Assembly: GCA_002862585.1 (NCBI GenBank)
Contig: PKDP01000038.1
Location: 1-13,284 of the forward strand
DNA: 13,284 nt
Origin: Flavobacteriales bacterium
GTDB taxonomy: Bacteria; Bacteroidota; Bacteroidia; Flavobacteriales; UBA7312
Reading direction: 5' to 3'
Below the pieces are notes generated by a model. The model did not search any database. It was given only the letters and a program-made list of their open reading frames with translations, and was not told where the DNA came from. Positions 1-8,139 of this stretch are shown one piece after another. Positions within the stretch are counted from its first letter, which is position 1; the number at the start of each line of letters is the position of its first letter. The position numbers and the translations under genes are program-made.

Positions 1-404
1 ACCCTGGTTTTTTATTAGTCAGAGAGTGTGTTAAGAATCAAATTGAGGTGGATTGTTTGCCAGGAGCTACTGCTTTTGTGCCAGCATTAGTTAATTCTGG
101 TTTGCCTTGTGATAGATTTACATTTGAAGGGTTTTTGCCACAAAAAAAAGGGCGTCAAACACGATTAAAAGCCCTTGCAACGGAAAGTAAAACCATGATT
201 TTTTATGAGTCACCCTACCGTATTTTAAAGAGTTTACAGCAGTTTGGAGAATATATGGGATTAGACAGACGTGTTTCCGTTTCGAGAGAAATAAGTAAAA
301 AATTTGAAGAAACAATACGAGGAACACTAGCTGAAGTAATTGCTCATTTTACTGAAAAAGAGCCAAAAGGAGAGTTTGTAATTGTTTTAGAAGGACATAG
401 ATGA
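1..404 (+). CDS. rsmI: 16S rRNA (cytidine(1402)-2'-O)-methyltransferase RsmI, 3' part only
   Basis: This is the C-terminal part of an RsmI-type SAM-dependent methyltransferase, which adds the 2'-O-methyl group to C1402 of 16S rRNA in the decoding centre. The gene enters from the left edge, and the first full codon begins at base 3. The visible stretch starts PGFLLVRECV, the end of the family's SDAGTPxISDPG loop, and continues with CLPGATAFVPAL, then the GFLPQKKGRQTRL segment, FYESPYRI, SREISKKFEE and EGEFVIVLEG-like residues (here KGEFVIVLEG). These are in the order expected for the second half of a tetrapyrrole methylase fold. The N-terminal half is outside the window. The TGA stop overlaps the next gene's start as ATGA, suggesting translational coupling. 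The sequence is close to the RsmI type, so I am confident of the call, although the active-site N-terminus cannot be inspected. Confidence 0.93.
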   Translation, partial: PGFLLVRECVKNQIEVDCLPGATAFVPALVNSGLPCDRFTFEGFLPQKKGRQTRLKALATESKTMIFYESPYRILKSLQQFGEYMGLDRRVSVSREISKKFEETIRGTLAEVIAHFTEKEPKGEFVIVLEGHR

Positions 405-1465
405 TGGATATACAAAATCAACAGTTTCAAAAACCACTAGTCATAGCAGGACCGTGTAGTGCAGAAAGCCGCGAGCAAGTACTGACTACCGCTAAAGACT
501 TGGTAGATAAAGCGACTATTTTTAGAGCTGGTATTTGGAAGCCTCGTACACGTCCAAATTCCTTTGAAGGGGTAGGCGAAAAAGCTTTGCCTTGGCTAAA
601 GGACGTACAAGCGGAAACAGGGCTAAAGGTGGCAACAGAAGTAGCCAATACTGAGCATGTTGAGGCTTGTTTAAAAGCGGGGATTGATATTCTTTGGGTT
701 GGTGCTAGAACAACCGTGAATCCATTCTATGTTCAGGAAATTGCGGAAGCTCTAAAAGGAGTAGATATTAGTGTGATGGTAAAAAACCCTTTACACCCTG
801 AGCTCAGTTTGTGGATGGGAGCCTTAGAGCGATTTAATCTAGTAGGAATTAGTAAATTATCGGCAATTCATAGAGGATTTTTCACTTTGGAAAAGTCTGC
901 ATTTAGAAACGAACCTAAGTGGGAGTTGCCAATTAAACTAAAACGCTTGAATCCTGACTTACCTATAATTTGTGACCCAAGCCATATATCTGGCTCAACA
1001 CAAATGCTAGCAGAAGTTTCACAAACTGCTATGGACTTGAATATGGATGGACTGATGATAGAAACCCATTACAAGCCATCTGTTGCACTAAGCGATGTTC
1101 AGCAACAAATCACACCTATAGAATTAGGTGTATTGTTAGATAATCTGATTTTAAGAAGTTCGACACATCCAAACGCTCAGTTTAGAAGTGCCTTGAATAA
1201 ATTGAGACAGGAGATAGATATCATTGATAAAAAACTAGTTGATATAGTAGGTCAACGAACAGCTATAGTACAAGAAATAGGTAGGTACAAAAAAGAAAAT
1301 GCAGTTACTATTTTACAAATTGAACGATGGTTTGAAATCCTAAGCTCCCGAAAAGAATGGGGCGAAGAAATGACTTTAGACCCTCAAATGATAGCTGAAT
1401 TATTTGAGCTCATACACAAACATTCTGTACTGACCCAGTCTCACATATTGAAAAGTAATGACTAA
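401..1465 (+). CDS. Bifunctional 3-deoxy-7-phosphoheptulonate synthase / chorismate mutase
   Basis: This 354-residue fusion should catalyse the first step of the shikimate pathway (PEP plus erythrose 4-phosphate to DAHP) and, through its second domain, the branch-point conversion of chorismate to prephenate. Residues about 10-250 are a short Kdo8P-synthase-like DAHP synthase barrel with PCSAES (18-23), WKPRTRP (46-52), the GARTT loop (101-105), MVKNP (126-130), CDPSH (191-195) and E221-T-H near the C-terminal end of the barrel. Residues about 262-350 are an AroQ chorismate mutase: R269 in KLRQEID, R286, K297, E308-R309 and Q346 in SVLTQ line up with the E. coli AroQ active-site residues R11, R28, K39, the E52 region and Q88. 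The mutase domain may also act in feedback control by prephenate, as in related fusions (family knowledge). The ATG at 401 overlaps the rsmI stop; a second ATG follows at 404. The TAA stop overlaps recJ by 8 nt. No internal promoter was seen. Confidence 0.93.
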   Translation: MMDIQNQQFQKPLVIAGPCSAESREQVLTTAKDLVDKATIFRAGIWKPRTRPNSFEGVGEKALPWLKDVQAETGLKVATEVANTEHVEACLKAGIDILWVGARTTVNPFYVQEIAEALKGVDISVMVKNPLHPELSLWMGALERFNLVGISKLSAIHRGFFTLEKSAFRNEPKWELPIKLKRLNPDLPIICDPSHISGSTQMLAEVSQTAMDLNMDGLMIETHYKPSVALSDVQQQITPIELGVLLDNLILRSSTHPNAQFRSALNKLRQEIDIIDKKLVDIVGQRTAIVQEIGRYKKENAVTILQIERWFEILSSRKEWGEEMTLDPQMIAELFELIHKHSVLTQSHILKSND

Positions 1466-3146
1466 TAAATGGACATTAAAGCCTCTGCCAGATTCTAAAA
1501 TTGTTGAAGATTTAAAGAATAGCTTAGGCGTATCTTCTGTTATTGCCACACTGTTAGTACAAAGAGGAATAACAGATTTTGATGATGCCAAAACATTTTT
1601 TAGACCACAAATAAATCATCTTCACGATCCCTTTTTAATGAAGGATATGGATAAAGCCGTTGAGCGTTTGAGTACGGCAATATCCAACAATGAGAAAATT
1701 TTGGTTTATGGTGATTATGATGTTGACGGAACCACTGCAGTATCTTTGATGTATCTGTTTTTGAAGGTTTTTTCTGAAAATATTGAACATTATATTCCAG
1801 ACCGCTATGGTGAAGGTTATGGCGTATCTTATAAAGGGATAGATTATGCTAAAGACAATGACTTTTCACTGATTGTTTGTTTAGATTGTGGTATAAAAGC
1901 TATTGAGAAAGTAGCTTATGCAAAGGAAAAGGGAATAGATTTTATTATTTGTGATCACCATAGGCCTGGTGAAGCATTGCCAGAAGCTGTTGCAGTTCTT
2001 GACCCTAAACGAAACGACTGTGACTACCCCTTTAAAGAACTATGTGGATGTGGCGTTGGCTTTAAATTAGCACAAGCCTATCATCAGTTTCATAATTATT
2101 CTTTTGAAGATTTAATACCCTTACTAGATTTGGTAGTGGTAAGTATTGCCGCCGATATCGTTCCGATTGTTGGCGAAAATAGAGTCTTATCCTTTTTTGG
2201 TTTAAAGCAGTTAAACTCAAACCCAAGAAACGGCTTAAAAGCATTGATGGAAGTCTCTAACAGGAAAGATACCTTTAACATTTCGGATGTAGTTTTTGGG
2301 ATAGCACCAAGGATTAATGCTGCAGGCCGAATTGAGCATGGTAACAAAGCCGTTGAATTATTAATTCAAAGCGATTTAGCCCAAGCAAAAGTACAGGCGG
2401 AATATATCGACAAACACAATCATACACGAAGAGAACTGGATCAAAGTATTACTCAAGAAGCACTTGAAATGATTGTGCCCAATGCCAAGAGCACTGTAGT
2501 TTGTAGTGACAATTGGCATAAAGGTGTAGTCGGTATAGTAGCCTCACGGCTAATAGAAAGTCATTATAGACCATCGATTGTACTCACTGAAAGTAATGGA
2601 AAGCTAACAGGCTCTGCACGTTCAGTAAAAGGCTTTGATGTCTATAACGCCATTGATGAATGTTCCGATTTACTAGAACAATTTGGAGGACATAAATACG
2701 CCGCTGGACTTATAATGAAAAAGGAAAATTTGGCTCAATTTACTCGACGTTTTGAAGAAGTTGTTAGTGCCAGTATTACTGACGAAATGCTTGTTCCGGA
2801 AATAACGATTGACTTAGAAATGGACTTCAACGATATTAATTTCAAGACCTATAGAATATTACAGCAAATGGCTCCTTTTGGACCTTCAAACAATAGACCA
2901 GTATTAATGTTGAAAGGAGTGATAGATAATGGTAGAGGTCGATTAATAGGTAATGATCAATCCCATTTAAAATTAGGTATAACAGATGAAGATAATACTA
3001 AAACCTTTGATGCTATAGGTTTTGGTATGGCAAATCATTTTCCAAAAATAAAGAACAAAGAGCCTTTTGATATTTGCTTTGTGTTAGAAGAAAACGAATG
3101 GAATGGAAAAACAAACCTCCAATTAAGGATAAAGGATATTAAATAA
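1458..3146 (+). CDS. recJ: Single-stranded-DNA-specific 5'-3' exonuclease RecJ
   Basis: RecJ degrades single-stranded DNA 5' to 3' in recombination, mismatch and base-excision repair, using Mn2+/Mg2+. The 562-residue protein has the DHH phosphoesterase motifs in order: DYDVDG (86-91), LDCG (D143), DHH (166-168), CGCGVGFKLA (about 196-205), and AADIVP (D233). It then has APRINAAGR (283-291) and the DHHA1 part with the WHKGVVGIVASRL stretch (353-365), GSARS (385-389) and FGGHKYAAG (409-417). A C-terminal OB-like region with many beta-prone residues follows to the end. Length is normal for the family. The start ATG lies 8 nt inside the previous gene, so it is probably translated from the same mRNA. 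The stop is TAA at 3144-3146; a TGA there would have created the common ATGA overlap with the downstream broken lipoprotein gene (see findings). Confidence 0.95.
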   Translation: MTNKWTLKPLPDSKIVEDLKNSLGVSSVIATLLVQRGITDFDDAKTFFRPQINHLHDPFLMKDMDKAVERLSTAISNNEKILVYGDYDVDGTTAVSLMYLFLKVFSENIEHYIPDRYGEGYGVSYKGIDYAKDNDFSLIVCLDCGIKAIEKVAYAKEKGIDFIICDHHRPGEALPEAVAVLDPKRNDCDYPFKELCGCGVGFKLAQAYHQFHNYSFEDLIPLLDLVVVSIAADIVPIVGENRVLSFFGLKQLNSNPRNGLKALMEVSNRKDTFNISDVVFGIAPRINAAGRIEHGNKAVELLIQSDLAQAKVQAEYIDKHNHTRRELDQSITQEALEMIVPNAKSTVVCSDNWHKGVVGIVASRLIESHYRPSIVLTESNGKLTGSARSVKGFDVYNAIDECSDLLEQFGGHKYAAGLIMKKENLAQFTRRFEEVVSASITDEMLVPEITIDLEMDFNDINFKTYRILQQMAPFGPSNNRPVLMLKGVIDNGRGRLIGNDQSHLKLGITDEDNTKTFDAIGFGMANHFPKIKNKEPFDICFVLEENEWNGKTNLQLRIKDIK

Positions 3147-4147
3147 CTATTAGAATTAAATTTATTGTTTCTATATCATTAGTTCTACTAATTGTTTCTT
3201 GTCAAAAACAAAGCATTAGTCCAGAAGCTCAGAAATGGAAAGATTTATCATTAGACCTAATAAATATTGTTGATTCAGTAAAGTATGAGGTAAATGATTT
3301 ACATACACTTTCATTCCTTTATTATTCAAAGGCGTTGCTTTTTGGCTGGAATGATCCAGAAGTTGTTCAAGAATTAAAGTTTCTCTTATCATTTATTGAG
3401 TCTAATGGTTTTGATCTTAATCGCGAATGGGATGCATTTGGTGATGGCACTATCAATAACGATTCGACAATTTATACTATAACTTTAACAGACCATTTAG
3501 GAATTGTATTACTAGATGCCTATAAAAGCAGAGCCATTAATGATGATATCCTTACATATATATCTAATCTATTATTAAATATATCTCATGCAGACTCATT
3601 AAATGATGGCTATTGCATTTCTTATTCTGATAATATTAATGATATCGTTGGCTGTGTACATAATGTAAATATTAGCTATGCTTTATTTTTATAAAAAATG
3701 AAAGAGTTAAATTTTGATATTGACTCATTAGATTATTTTATTGATGAAATTGTAAAAAGAGAAAAGTCAGCGTATTTACCTAATCAATTTAATTTTCCTT
3801 ACTGGGATGGTAACGATAGATTGACAGACTAAAACCATTTATGCTTTCAGGCTTGGTGTATGACCCAAATTGACGATACTGAATCACAATCAATCTCTTT
3901 TGAAATAATAAATTCTATTATCACGAATCGAGATAAAAGCATTTCTTCACTTATTGGCCACCTTAGGGTTCTTCCATACGCAAGCAGTATTGAAGACTCA
4001 ATTTATAGTGATTTAATTAACATTAAAAATGAAACGGACACCGTTTATTCAGACAATTCAAGCTATGATTTTGATAACCCTAGGGTTGTATCTCAATTAG
4101 CAGTTTGGTCAGCAAAATATTACAGACATAAACTGGTTACGCAATAA
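3143..4147 (+). pseudogene. Decayed lipoprotein gene: start codon lost and two in-frame stops
   Basis: Read in one register from 3143, this stretch encodes 335 codons interrupted only by TAA at 3692 and TAA at 3830, ending at TAA 4145-4147. The N-terminus is a lipoprotein signal: basic residues (R4, K6), a hydrophobic core, and lipobox IVSC with the lipidated cysteine at codon 20. The first codon is ATA, not ATG, and no ATG, GTG or TTG occurs in frame before TTG at 3335. Codons 21-183 contain the segments DAFGDGTINNDSTIY, TLTDHLG and YSDNINDIVGCVHNVNIS. Codons 185-229 contain FPYWDGNDRLTD, and codons 231-334 begin NHLCFQAWCM. Fragment boundaries fall in the middle of conserved-looking text and no frameshift separates them, so I infer one former envelope lipoprotein of about 334 residues. 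Alternating helical and Asp/Asn-rich turns hint at an alpha-hairpin repeat fold, but I do not recognise the family. A shortened 183-residue product from a rare ATA or ATT start cannot be excluded. A 44-codon ORF (ATG 3698 to TAA 3832) lies inside. Confidence 0.72.
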
Positions 4148-4148
4148 A

Positions 4149-6053
4149 TTACTTTAGAATAGTCCTTCCAAGTTTAGCGGAAATTTCTTTTTTCAATTTT
4201 GACAGATTATTTATTTCTGATAATATCTCAAACTCAGTATCTTCAGTGGCTATTTTAAGTTGCTCATTTTTATCATGAATAAGCTCCCCAATTTTAGCAA
4301 TCTTTAAGGAGTAAATGGCCGTTTCAACCGCTGGTTTTAGCTGCATATCTTCAGTCTCTGTATAGATGCCATGGTCTTTCCAACGTTTACTCATTGAATG
4401 TGGCGAACTAATGATATCAGCTGCTAGTCGAGAAACATTTGGATTTTTATGAAGAGTGAAAAACTCTTGTTTTAATAATTCTTCTTCAGCAAGAGCATGA
4501 CAATACGCATCAAAAATAAGCTGATAATTAGGGTTTGAAAACTCAATTTCATTTTCTAATTCTGAAATAATAAACTGAGCGACATACATTTTATTTCTGT
4601 CAAATTCAACCATTTGGTGGCTGTATTCCAACAAAAATCGAATGATGTCTTTTTCTTGGTGCTCAGAAGAGCTAACGTTTTGCTTTACAGTTTTGACATT
4701 ATTTTCTTGTGCTGGTTTCTTTTCTGCTCGTGGCACATTACTGTTTTGACGGCCAGAGCGTTTTATGTCAATGATTTTATTGGTGATTTCAGTTTCTCCA
4801 ATATACAAGAGTTTAGAGCATTCTCTGATATATACCGCTCTAGTAATTTCATCAGGAATCATAGCTATTGAATTAACTACTTCGTTGATAAGTTTTACTT
4901 TTTTGATAGGGTCATTTTTACTTTCGTCTTTAAGCAGGTTTGTTTTGAAAGTCAAAAAATCTTGTGCTTTATCTGATATAAATGACTGTATTTTTTCTTG
5001 TCCTAAAGTTATTGCGTAGCTATCAGGGTCTTCACCTTCAGGAAATAGCACCACTTTTACGTTCATGCCTTCTGATAGTATGAGATCAATTCCTCTAAAA
5101 GAGGCTTTAATACCAGCAGAATCGCCATCAAATAGGATAGTAATATTTTTAGTAAATCGACCTATTAGTTTGATTTGTTCTGAGGTCAATGCTGTACCAG
5201 ATGAAGCAACTACATTTTCAATACCATGTTGGTGCATGGAGATAACATCGGTATAGCCTTCCACCAAATAGCAGTTATCTTGCTTTACAATAGCAGATTT
5301 TGAGAAATAGATGCCATATAAGACTTTACTTTTATGATAAATATTGCTCTCAGGAGAGTTTAAATATTTAGCAGCTTTTTCACTTTTTTTGAGAATCCTA
5401 CCACCAAAACCCAATACTCTTCCCGACATGCTATGGATGGGAAACATTATCCTTCCCCTAAAGCGGTCAAATGATCTATTGTCTTTGACTATACTTAAGC
5501 CCGTTTTTTCTAAGAACTCAATCTTATATGAATTGTCCAGTGCCGATTTTGTAAAAGCATCCCAACCCTCAGGGTTGTACCCTAGTTGAAATTTATCAAT
5601 CATTTTGCTTGACACCCCACGTTCCTTGAAATAGCTTAGCCCAATAGCTTTACCTTCATTACTCTTGTGCAAGCTATCTTTGAAATAATCACGAGCATAG
5701 GAATTGACTACAAATAAACTTTCCCTAGCATTAGCTTTTTCTATTTGTTCGGGCGTTTGCTCTTCTTCAATGAGCTCGATATTGTATTTTTTGGCAAGGT
5801 AGCGAAGAGCTTCAGGGTATGAGTACTGCTCGTGTTCCATGACAAAGTTGATGGAGTTTCCACCCTTTCCGCATCCGAAGCATTTAAATATTCCTTTTAC
5901 TGGCGAAACGGTAAATGAGGGTGTTTTCTCATCATGAAACGGGCAGTTTCCTAGAAGATTTACCCCTCTTTTTTTAAGGGTAACAAAGTCACCTACAACC
6001 TCCTCAATACGGACGCTGTCGTAAATACTGTCAATCGTTTCTTTTGGAATCAT
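4149..6053 (-). CDS. dnaG: DNA primase DnaG
   Basis: DnaG makes the RNA primers for leading- and lagging-strand DNA replication, working with the replicative helicase DnaB. The 634-residue protein begins with the CHC2 zinc finger, with ligands C37, H40, C58 and C61 (NCPFH then FKCFGCGKGG). It continues with the primase core containing RFRGRIMFPI (198-207), and the TOPRIM domain with VEGYTDV (264-270, catalytic E265) and the metal-binding DGDSAG (309-314). A polar linker (about 435-465, rich in N, K, Q and S) leads to a helical C-terminal domain of about 170 residues, expected to bind DnaB. Length fits the family. The ATG at 6053 overlaps the stop of the upstream polyprenyl synthase gene as ATGA, so it is probably co-transcribed and translationally coupled. 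The stop at 4149-4151 is one base from the stop of the converging broken gene. Confidence 0.96.
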   Translation of the reverse strand: MIPKETIDSIYDSVRIEEVVGDFVTLKKRGVNLLGNCPFHDEKTPSFTVSPVKGIFKCFGCGKGGNSINFVMEHEQYSYPEALRYLAKKYNIELIEEEQTPEQIEKANARESLFVVNSYARDYFKDSLHKSNEGKAIGLSYFKERGVSSKMIDKFQLGYNPEGWDAFTKSALDNSYKIEFLEKTGLSIVKDNRSFDRFRGRIMFPIHSMSGRVLGFGGRILKKSEKAAKYLNSPESNIYHKSKVLYGIYFSKSAIVKQDNCYLVEGYTDVISMHQHGIENVVASSGTALTSEQIKLIGRFTKNITILFDGDSAGIKASFRGIDLILSEGMNVKVVLFPEGEDPDSYAITLGQEKIQSFISDKAQDFLTFKTNLLKDESKNDPIKKVKLINEVVNSIAMIPDEITRAVYIRECSKLLYIGETEITNKIIDIKRSGRQNSNVPRAEKKPAQENNVKTVKQNVSSSEHQEKDIIRFLLEYSHQMVEFDRNKMYVAQFIISELENEIEFSNPNYQLIFDAYCHALAEEELLKQEFFTLHKNPNVSRLAADIISSPHSMSKRWKDHGIYTETEDMQLKPAVETAIYSLKIAKIGELIHDKNEQLKIATEDTEFEILSEINNLSKLKKEISAKLGRTILK

Positions 6054-7024
6054 TTCTTTCTTTCGATGACGAAATTTACTAAAAGTTCTAGAGACTTTCG
6101 GCTTTCGTTGTCATCAAAAGTTTTCAACAAAGACAGAGCTTTGTTTTGGTAGCCTTTCATTTTTTCAATGGTATATTCAATACCCCCACTTTGCTTAACC
6201 AATGACATTACTTTGGATACACGTTCACTATCTGTATTATACTTTTTTACGGTCTGAATAATGAATTTATAATCCTTTTTTGAAGCGTGCTTTAGAGCAT
6301 ATATAAGAGGCAAGGTCATTTTTTGTTCTTTGATGTCTATGCCTGTTGGTTTTCCTATTACATCGTCGTTATAATAATCAAATAAGTCATCTTTCATCTG
6401 AAATGCTATGCCTACATGCTCACCAAACTCTCTCATTTTTTCGACAGTCTTTTCGTCTTGTTGTGCAGCAGTAGCACCACAAGCACAACATGCGGCTATA
6501 AGTGTAGCTGTTTTCTGTCTGATAATATCAAAATAAATATCTTCTTCAATATCAAGGTGTCTGGCTTTTTCAATTTGTAGAAGTTCGCCCTCGCTCATAT
6601 CTTTTACGGCTTTAGATACAATTTGTAGTAAATCATATTCTTTGTTTTGCAAAGAGAGTAGCAAGCCTTGAGAGAGCAGAAAATCACCTGCTAAAACAGC
6701 AATTTTATTTTTCCATAAGGCATTAATTGAAAAGAAGCCTCTTCTTAGATTGGCATCATCAATAACATCATCGTGGACTAGAGTTGCAGTATGTAAAAGT
6801 TCAATGAGTGAAGCGGCTCGATAGGTGCTTTCATTAACATCTCCAAACATTTTATTGCAAAGAAAAACAAACATGGGTCTCATTTGCTTTCCTTTTCGTT
6901 TTACGATATAATGTAAGACCTTATCCAAAAGAGGTACTTTACTCTTTAAGGACTCCTTAAATTTAGTTTCAAACAAGAGCATTTCTTGCTGAATAGGGGT
7001 CTTAATCTTTTTAATCGAGGTCAT
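6050..7024 (-). CDS. Polyprenyl (all-trans) diphosphate synthase
   Basis: This is a 324-residue member of the trans-isoprenyl diphosphate synthase family, which adds isopentenyl units to an allylic diphosphate. In Bacteroidota the usual product is the side chain of menaquinone (family knowledge; chain length cannot be read reliably here). Visible motifs are GKQMRP (45-50), the first aspartate-rich motif DDVID (85-89) followed by RRG (94-96), GDFLL (113-117), the EGE segment (145-147), the KTA motif (171-173), and the second aspartate-rich motif DDLFD (212-216) with GKPTGID following. The residues just before the first motif, LLHTATLVHDD, are typical of medium/long-chain (C30-C40) synthases, with small residues leaving room for the growing chain. 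The ATG at 7024 has a TATCTTTG box 20 bases upstream. The stop overlaps dnaG by ATGA. Confidence 0.93.
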   Translation of the reverse strand: MTSIKKIKTPIQQEMLLFETKFKESLKSKVPLLDKVLHYIVKRKGKQMRPMFVFLCNKMFGDVNESTYRAASLIELLHTATLVHDDVIDDANLRRGFFSINALWKNKIAVLAGDFLLSQGLLLSLQNKEYDLLQIVSKAVKDMSEGELLQIEKARHLDIEEDIYFDIIRQKTATLIAACCACGATAAQQDEKTVEKMREFGEHVGIAFQMKDDLFDYYNDDVIGKPTGIDIKEQKMTLPLIYALKHASKKDYKFIIQTVKKYNTDSERVSKVMSLVKQSGGIEYTIEKMKGYQNKALSLLKTFDDNESRKSLELLVNFVIERKK

Positions 7025-7043
7025 CTAGAAAAATCTGGAGGTA

Positions 7044-7051
7044 CAAAGATA
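7044..7051 (-). promoter_or_regulatory. Probable -7 promoter element (TATCTTTG) for polyprenyl synthase-dnaG
   Basis: The minus strand reads TATCTTTG, an exact match to the Bacteroidota -7 consensus TAnnTTTG. It lies in the 36-nt gap between rlmN and the polyprenyl synthase gene and ends 19 nt before the ATG at 7024, leaving a 5' leader of roughly 15 nt. I found no clear TTG -33 element at the expected distance, which would lie within the rlmN 3' end. The box suggests the synthase-dnaG pair can be transcribed independently of rlmN. Confidence 0.6.
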
Positions 7052-7060
7052 CGAATATCA

Positions 7061-8110
7061 CTAGGATTTGACTAGCTTGTTGGCTAATTGTCCACAAGCA
7101 GCATCAATGTCTTTTCCTCTACTTCTCCTAACGTTAACTATCAGGTTTTTACTTTCTAAATAATTAACAAAAGCATCTACCTTCTCTCTTTTTGCTTGTT
7201 GGAACTCACCATCATCAATTTGGTTATATTCAATGATGTTGATTTTACATGGCGTTATTCTTGCAAATTGAGCCAGTTCAATAGCATCAGTAATTTCATC
7301 ATTAAAGCCTTTGAATATGATGTATTCATAGGTCAGTCGAGTGCCTGTTTTTTCATAAAAGTAGATAATGGCTTCTTTTAAGGATTCCAATGAGTTTTGC
7401 TCATTGATAGGCATTATGTAGTCTCTTTTTTTGTCGTTTGCCGCATGAAGCGATAATGCAAGATTGAACTTCACTTCATCGTCGCCAAGTTTTTTAATGA
7501 GTTTGGCTATACCTGCTGTTGATACAGTAATTCGTTTCGGTGACATCCCCAAACCATCATTTGAGGTGATTTTCTCTATTGAACTTATTACATTTCTATA
7601 GTTCAGTAAAGGCTCTCCCATACCCATGTAAACAATATTACTTAGTTTTTGCTGGTAATTTTTTTGAGCAAGTTCGTTTAGCATAAACACCTGGTCGTAC
7701 ATCTCATCTGCGTTAAGGTTTCGGAGCCTATCGAGTTTGCCAGTAGCACAGAATTTACAGCTTAAGCTACAGCCTACCTGAGATGAAATACATGCTGTCA
7801 TTCGTGATTTTGTTGGGATAAGTACCCCTTCAACATTATTGTCATCAAATAATTTAAAAGCCGATTTTATAGTGCGATCTACACTTTTTTGAGATTCAGT
7901 AATTTGAAGATGCTGAATAACGAAGGCTTCATTTAGCAAGTCAATAATTTCTTTCGACACATTTCGCATTTCCGAAAAGGACGATACGGATTTTTTCCAC
8001 AACCATTCATAAACTTGTTTAGCTCGAAAGATCGGGTGTTTATGTTCAATAAAAAAGCCTCTTAACTCTTCTAAGGTCAGTTCACGAATGTTTTTTTTCT
8101 GTAAAGACAT
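7061..8110 (-). CDS. rlmN: 23S rRNA (adenine(2503)-C(2))-methyltransferase RlmN (also tRNA m2A37)
   Basis: RlmN is a radical-SAM enzyme that methylates C2 of A2503 in 23S rRNA and, in characterised members, A37 of some tRNAs. From the ATG at 8110 the protein is 349 residues. It shows the 4Fe-4S/SAM motif CSLSCKFC (C114, C118, C121), GMGEP (163-167), AGI/ALSLHAAND (about 199-225), and the two catalytic cysteines C107 (ACISSQ) and C339 (DAACGQL). These have the same 7-residue spacing between C107 and the first cluster cysteine as in E. coli (C118 and C125). The N-terminal helical domain starts LRGFFIEHKHPIFRAKQVYEWLW, the usual opening. The frame is open to a GTG at 8134, but those eight extra codons would be the promoter itself, so the ATG at 8110 is preferred. 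It is divergent from the amidohydrolase gene and is followed by the synthase-dnaG pair. Confidence 0.95.
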   Translation of the reverse strand: MSLQKKNIRELTLEELRGFFIEHKHPIFRAKQVYEWLWKKSVSSFSEMRNVSKEIIDLLNEAFVIQHLQITESQKSVDRTIKSAFKLFDDNNVEGVLIPTKSRMTACISSQVGCSLSCKFCATGKLDRLRNLNADEMYDQVFMLNELAQKNYQQKLSNIVYMGMGEPLLNYRNVISSIEKITSNDGLGMSPKRITVSTAGIAKLIKKLGDDEVKFNLALSLHAANDKKRDYIMPINEQNSLESLKEAIIYFYEKTGTRLTYEYIIFKGFNDEITDAIELAQFARITPCKINIIEYNQIDDGEFQQAKREKVDAFVNYLESKNLIVNVRRSRGKDIDAACGQLANKLVKS

Positions 8111-8114
8111 TGCA

Positions 8115-8131
8115 CAAAGATAGTATCTTTG
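8115..8131. promoter_or_regulatory. Palindromic bidirectional promoter core between rlmN and the amidohydrolase
   Basis: A perfect inverted repeat with 8-bp arms around a single central base (CAAAGATA-g-TATCTTTG) gives the TAnnTTTG -7 element on both strands. The plus copy occupies 8124-8131 and the minus copy 8122-8115. The plus copy ends 8 nt before the amidohydrolase ATG at 8140, and the minus copy ends 4 nt before the rlmN ATG at 8110, so both transcripts would have almost no leader. Clear -33 TTG elements at 19-21 nt spacing were not found on either side. The assignment rests on the consensus match, the divergent arrangement and the position. The repeat could alternatively or additionally be an operator. 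Confidence 0.6.
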
Positions 8132-8139
8132 CACACTCT

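Noticed and set aside
3335..3694. A separate gene of 119 codons starting at TTG 3335
   Set aside because: The same frame is open back to 3143 and encodes a clear lipoprotein signal with an IVSC lipobox, so the TTG lies inside a longer former gene.
3692..3832. Stop-codon reassignment (TAA read as an amino acid) in this organism
   Set aside because: aroF-chorismate mutase, recJ, dnaG-neighbouring genes, queA, uppP and ftsX all end at TAA at natural family lengths, so TAA works as a stop here.
3860..4147. A separate gene of 95 codons starting at ATG 3860
   Set aside because: The text directly upstream in the same frame (NHLCFQAWC) continues into it and joins the 44-codon ORF across one TAA, so it is the tail of the broken gene.
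8111..8134. A longer rlmN start at GTG 8134, or an amidohydrolase start at TTG 8110
   Set aside because: Both would translate the palindromic promoter core and add residues with no family match; the ATGs at 8110 and 8140 give normal N-termini.
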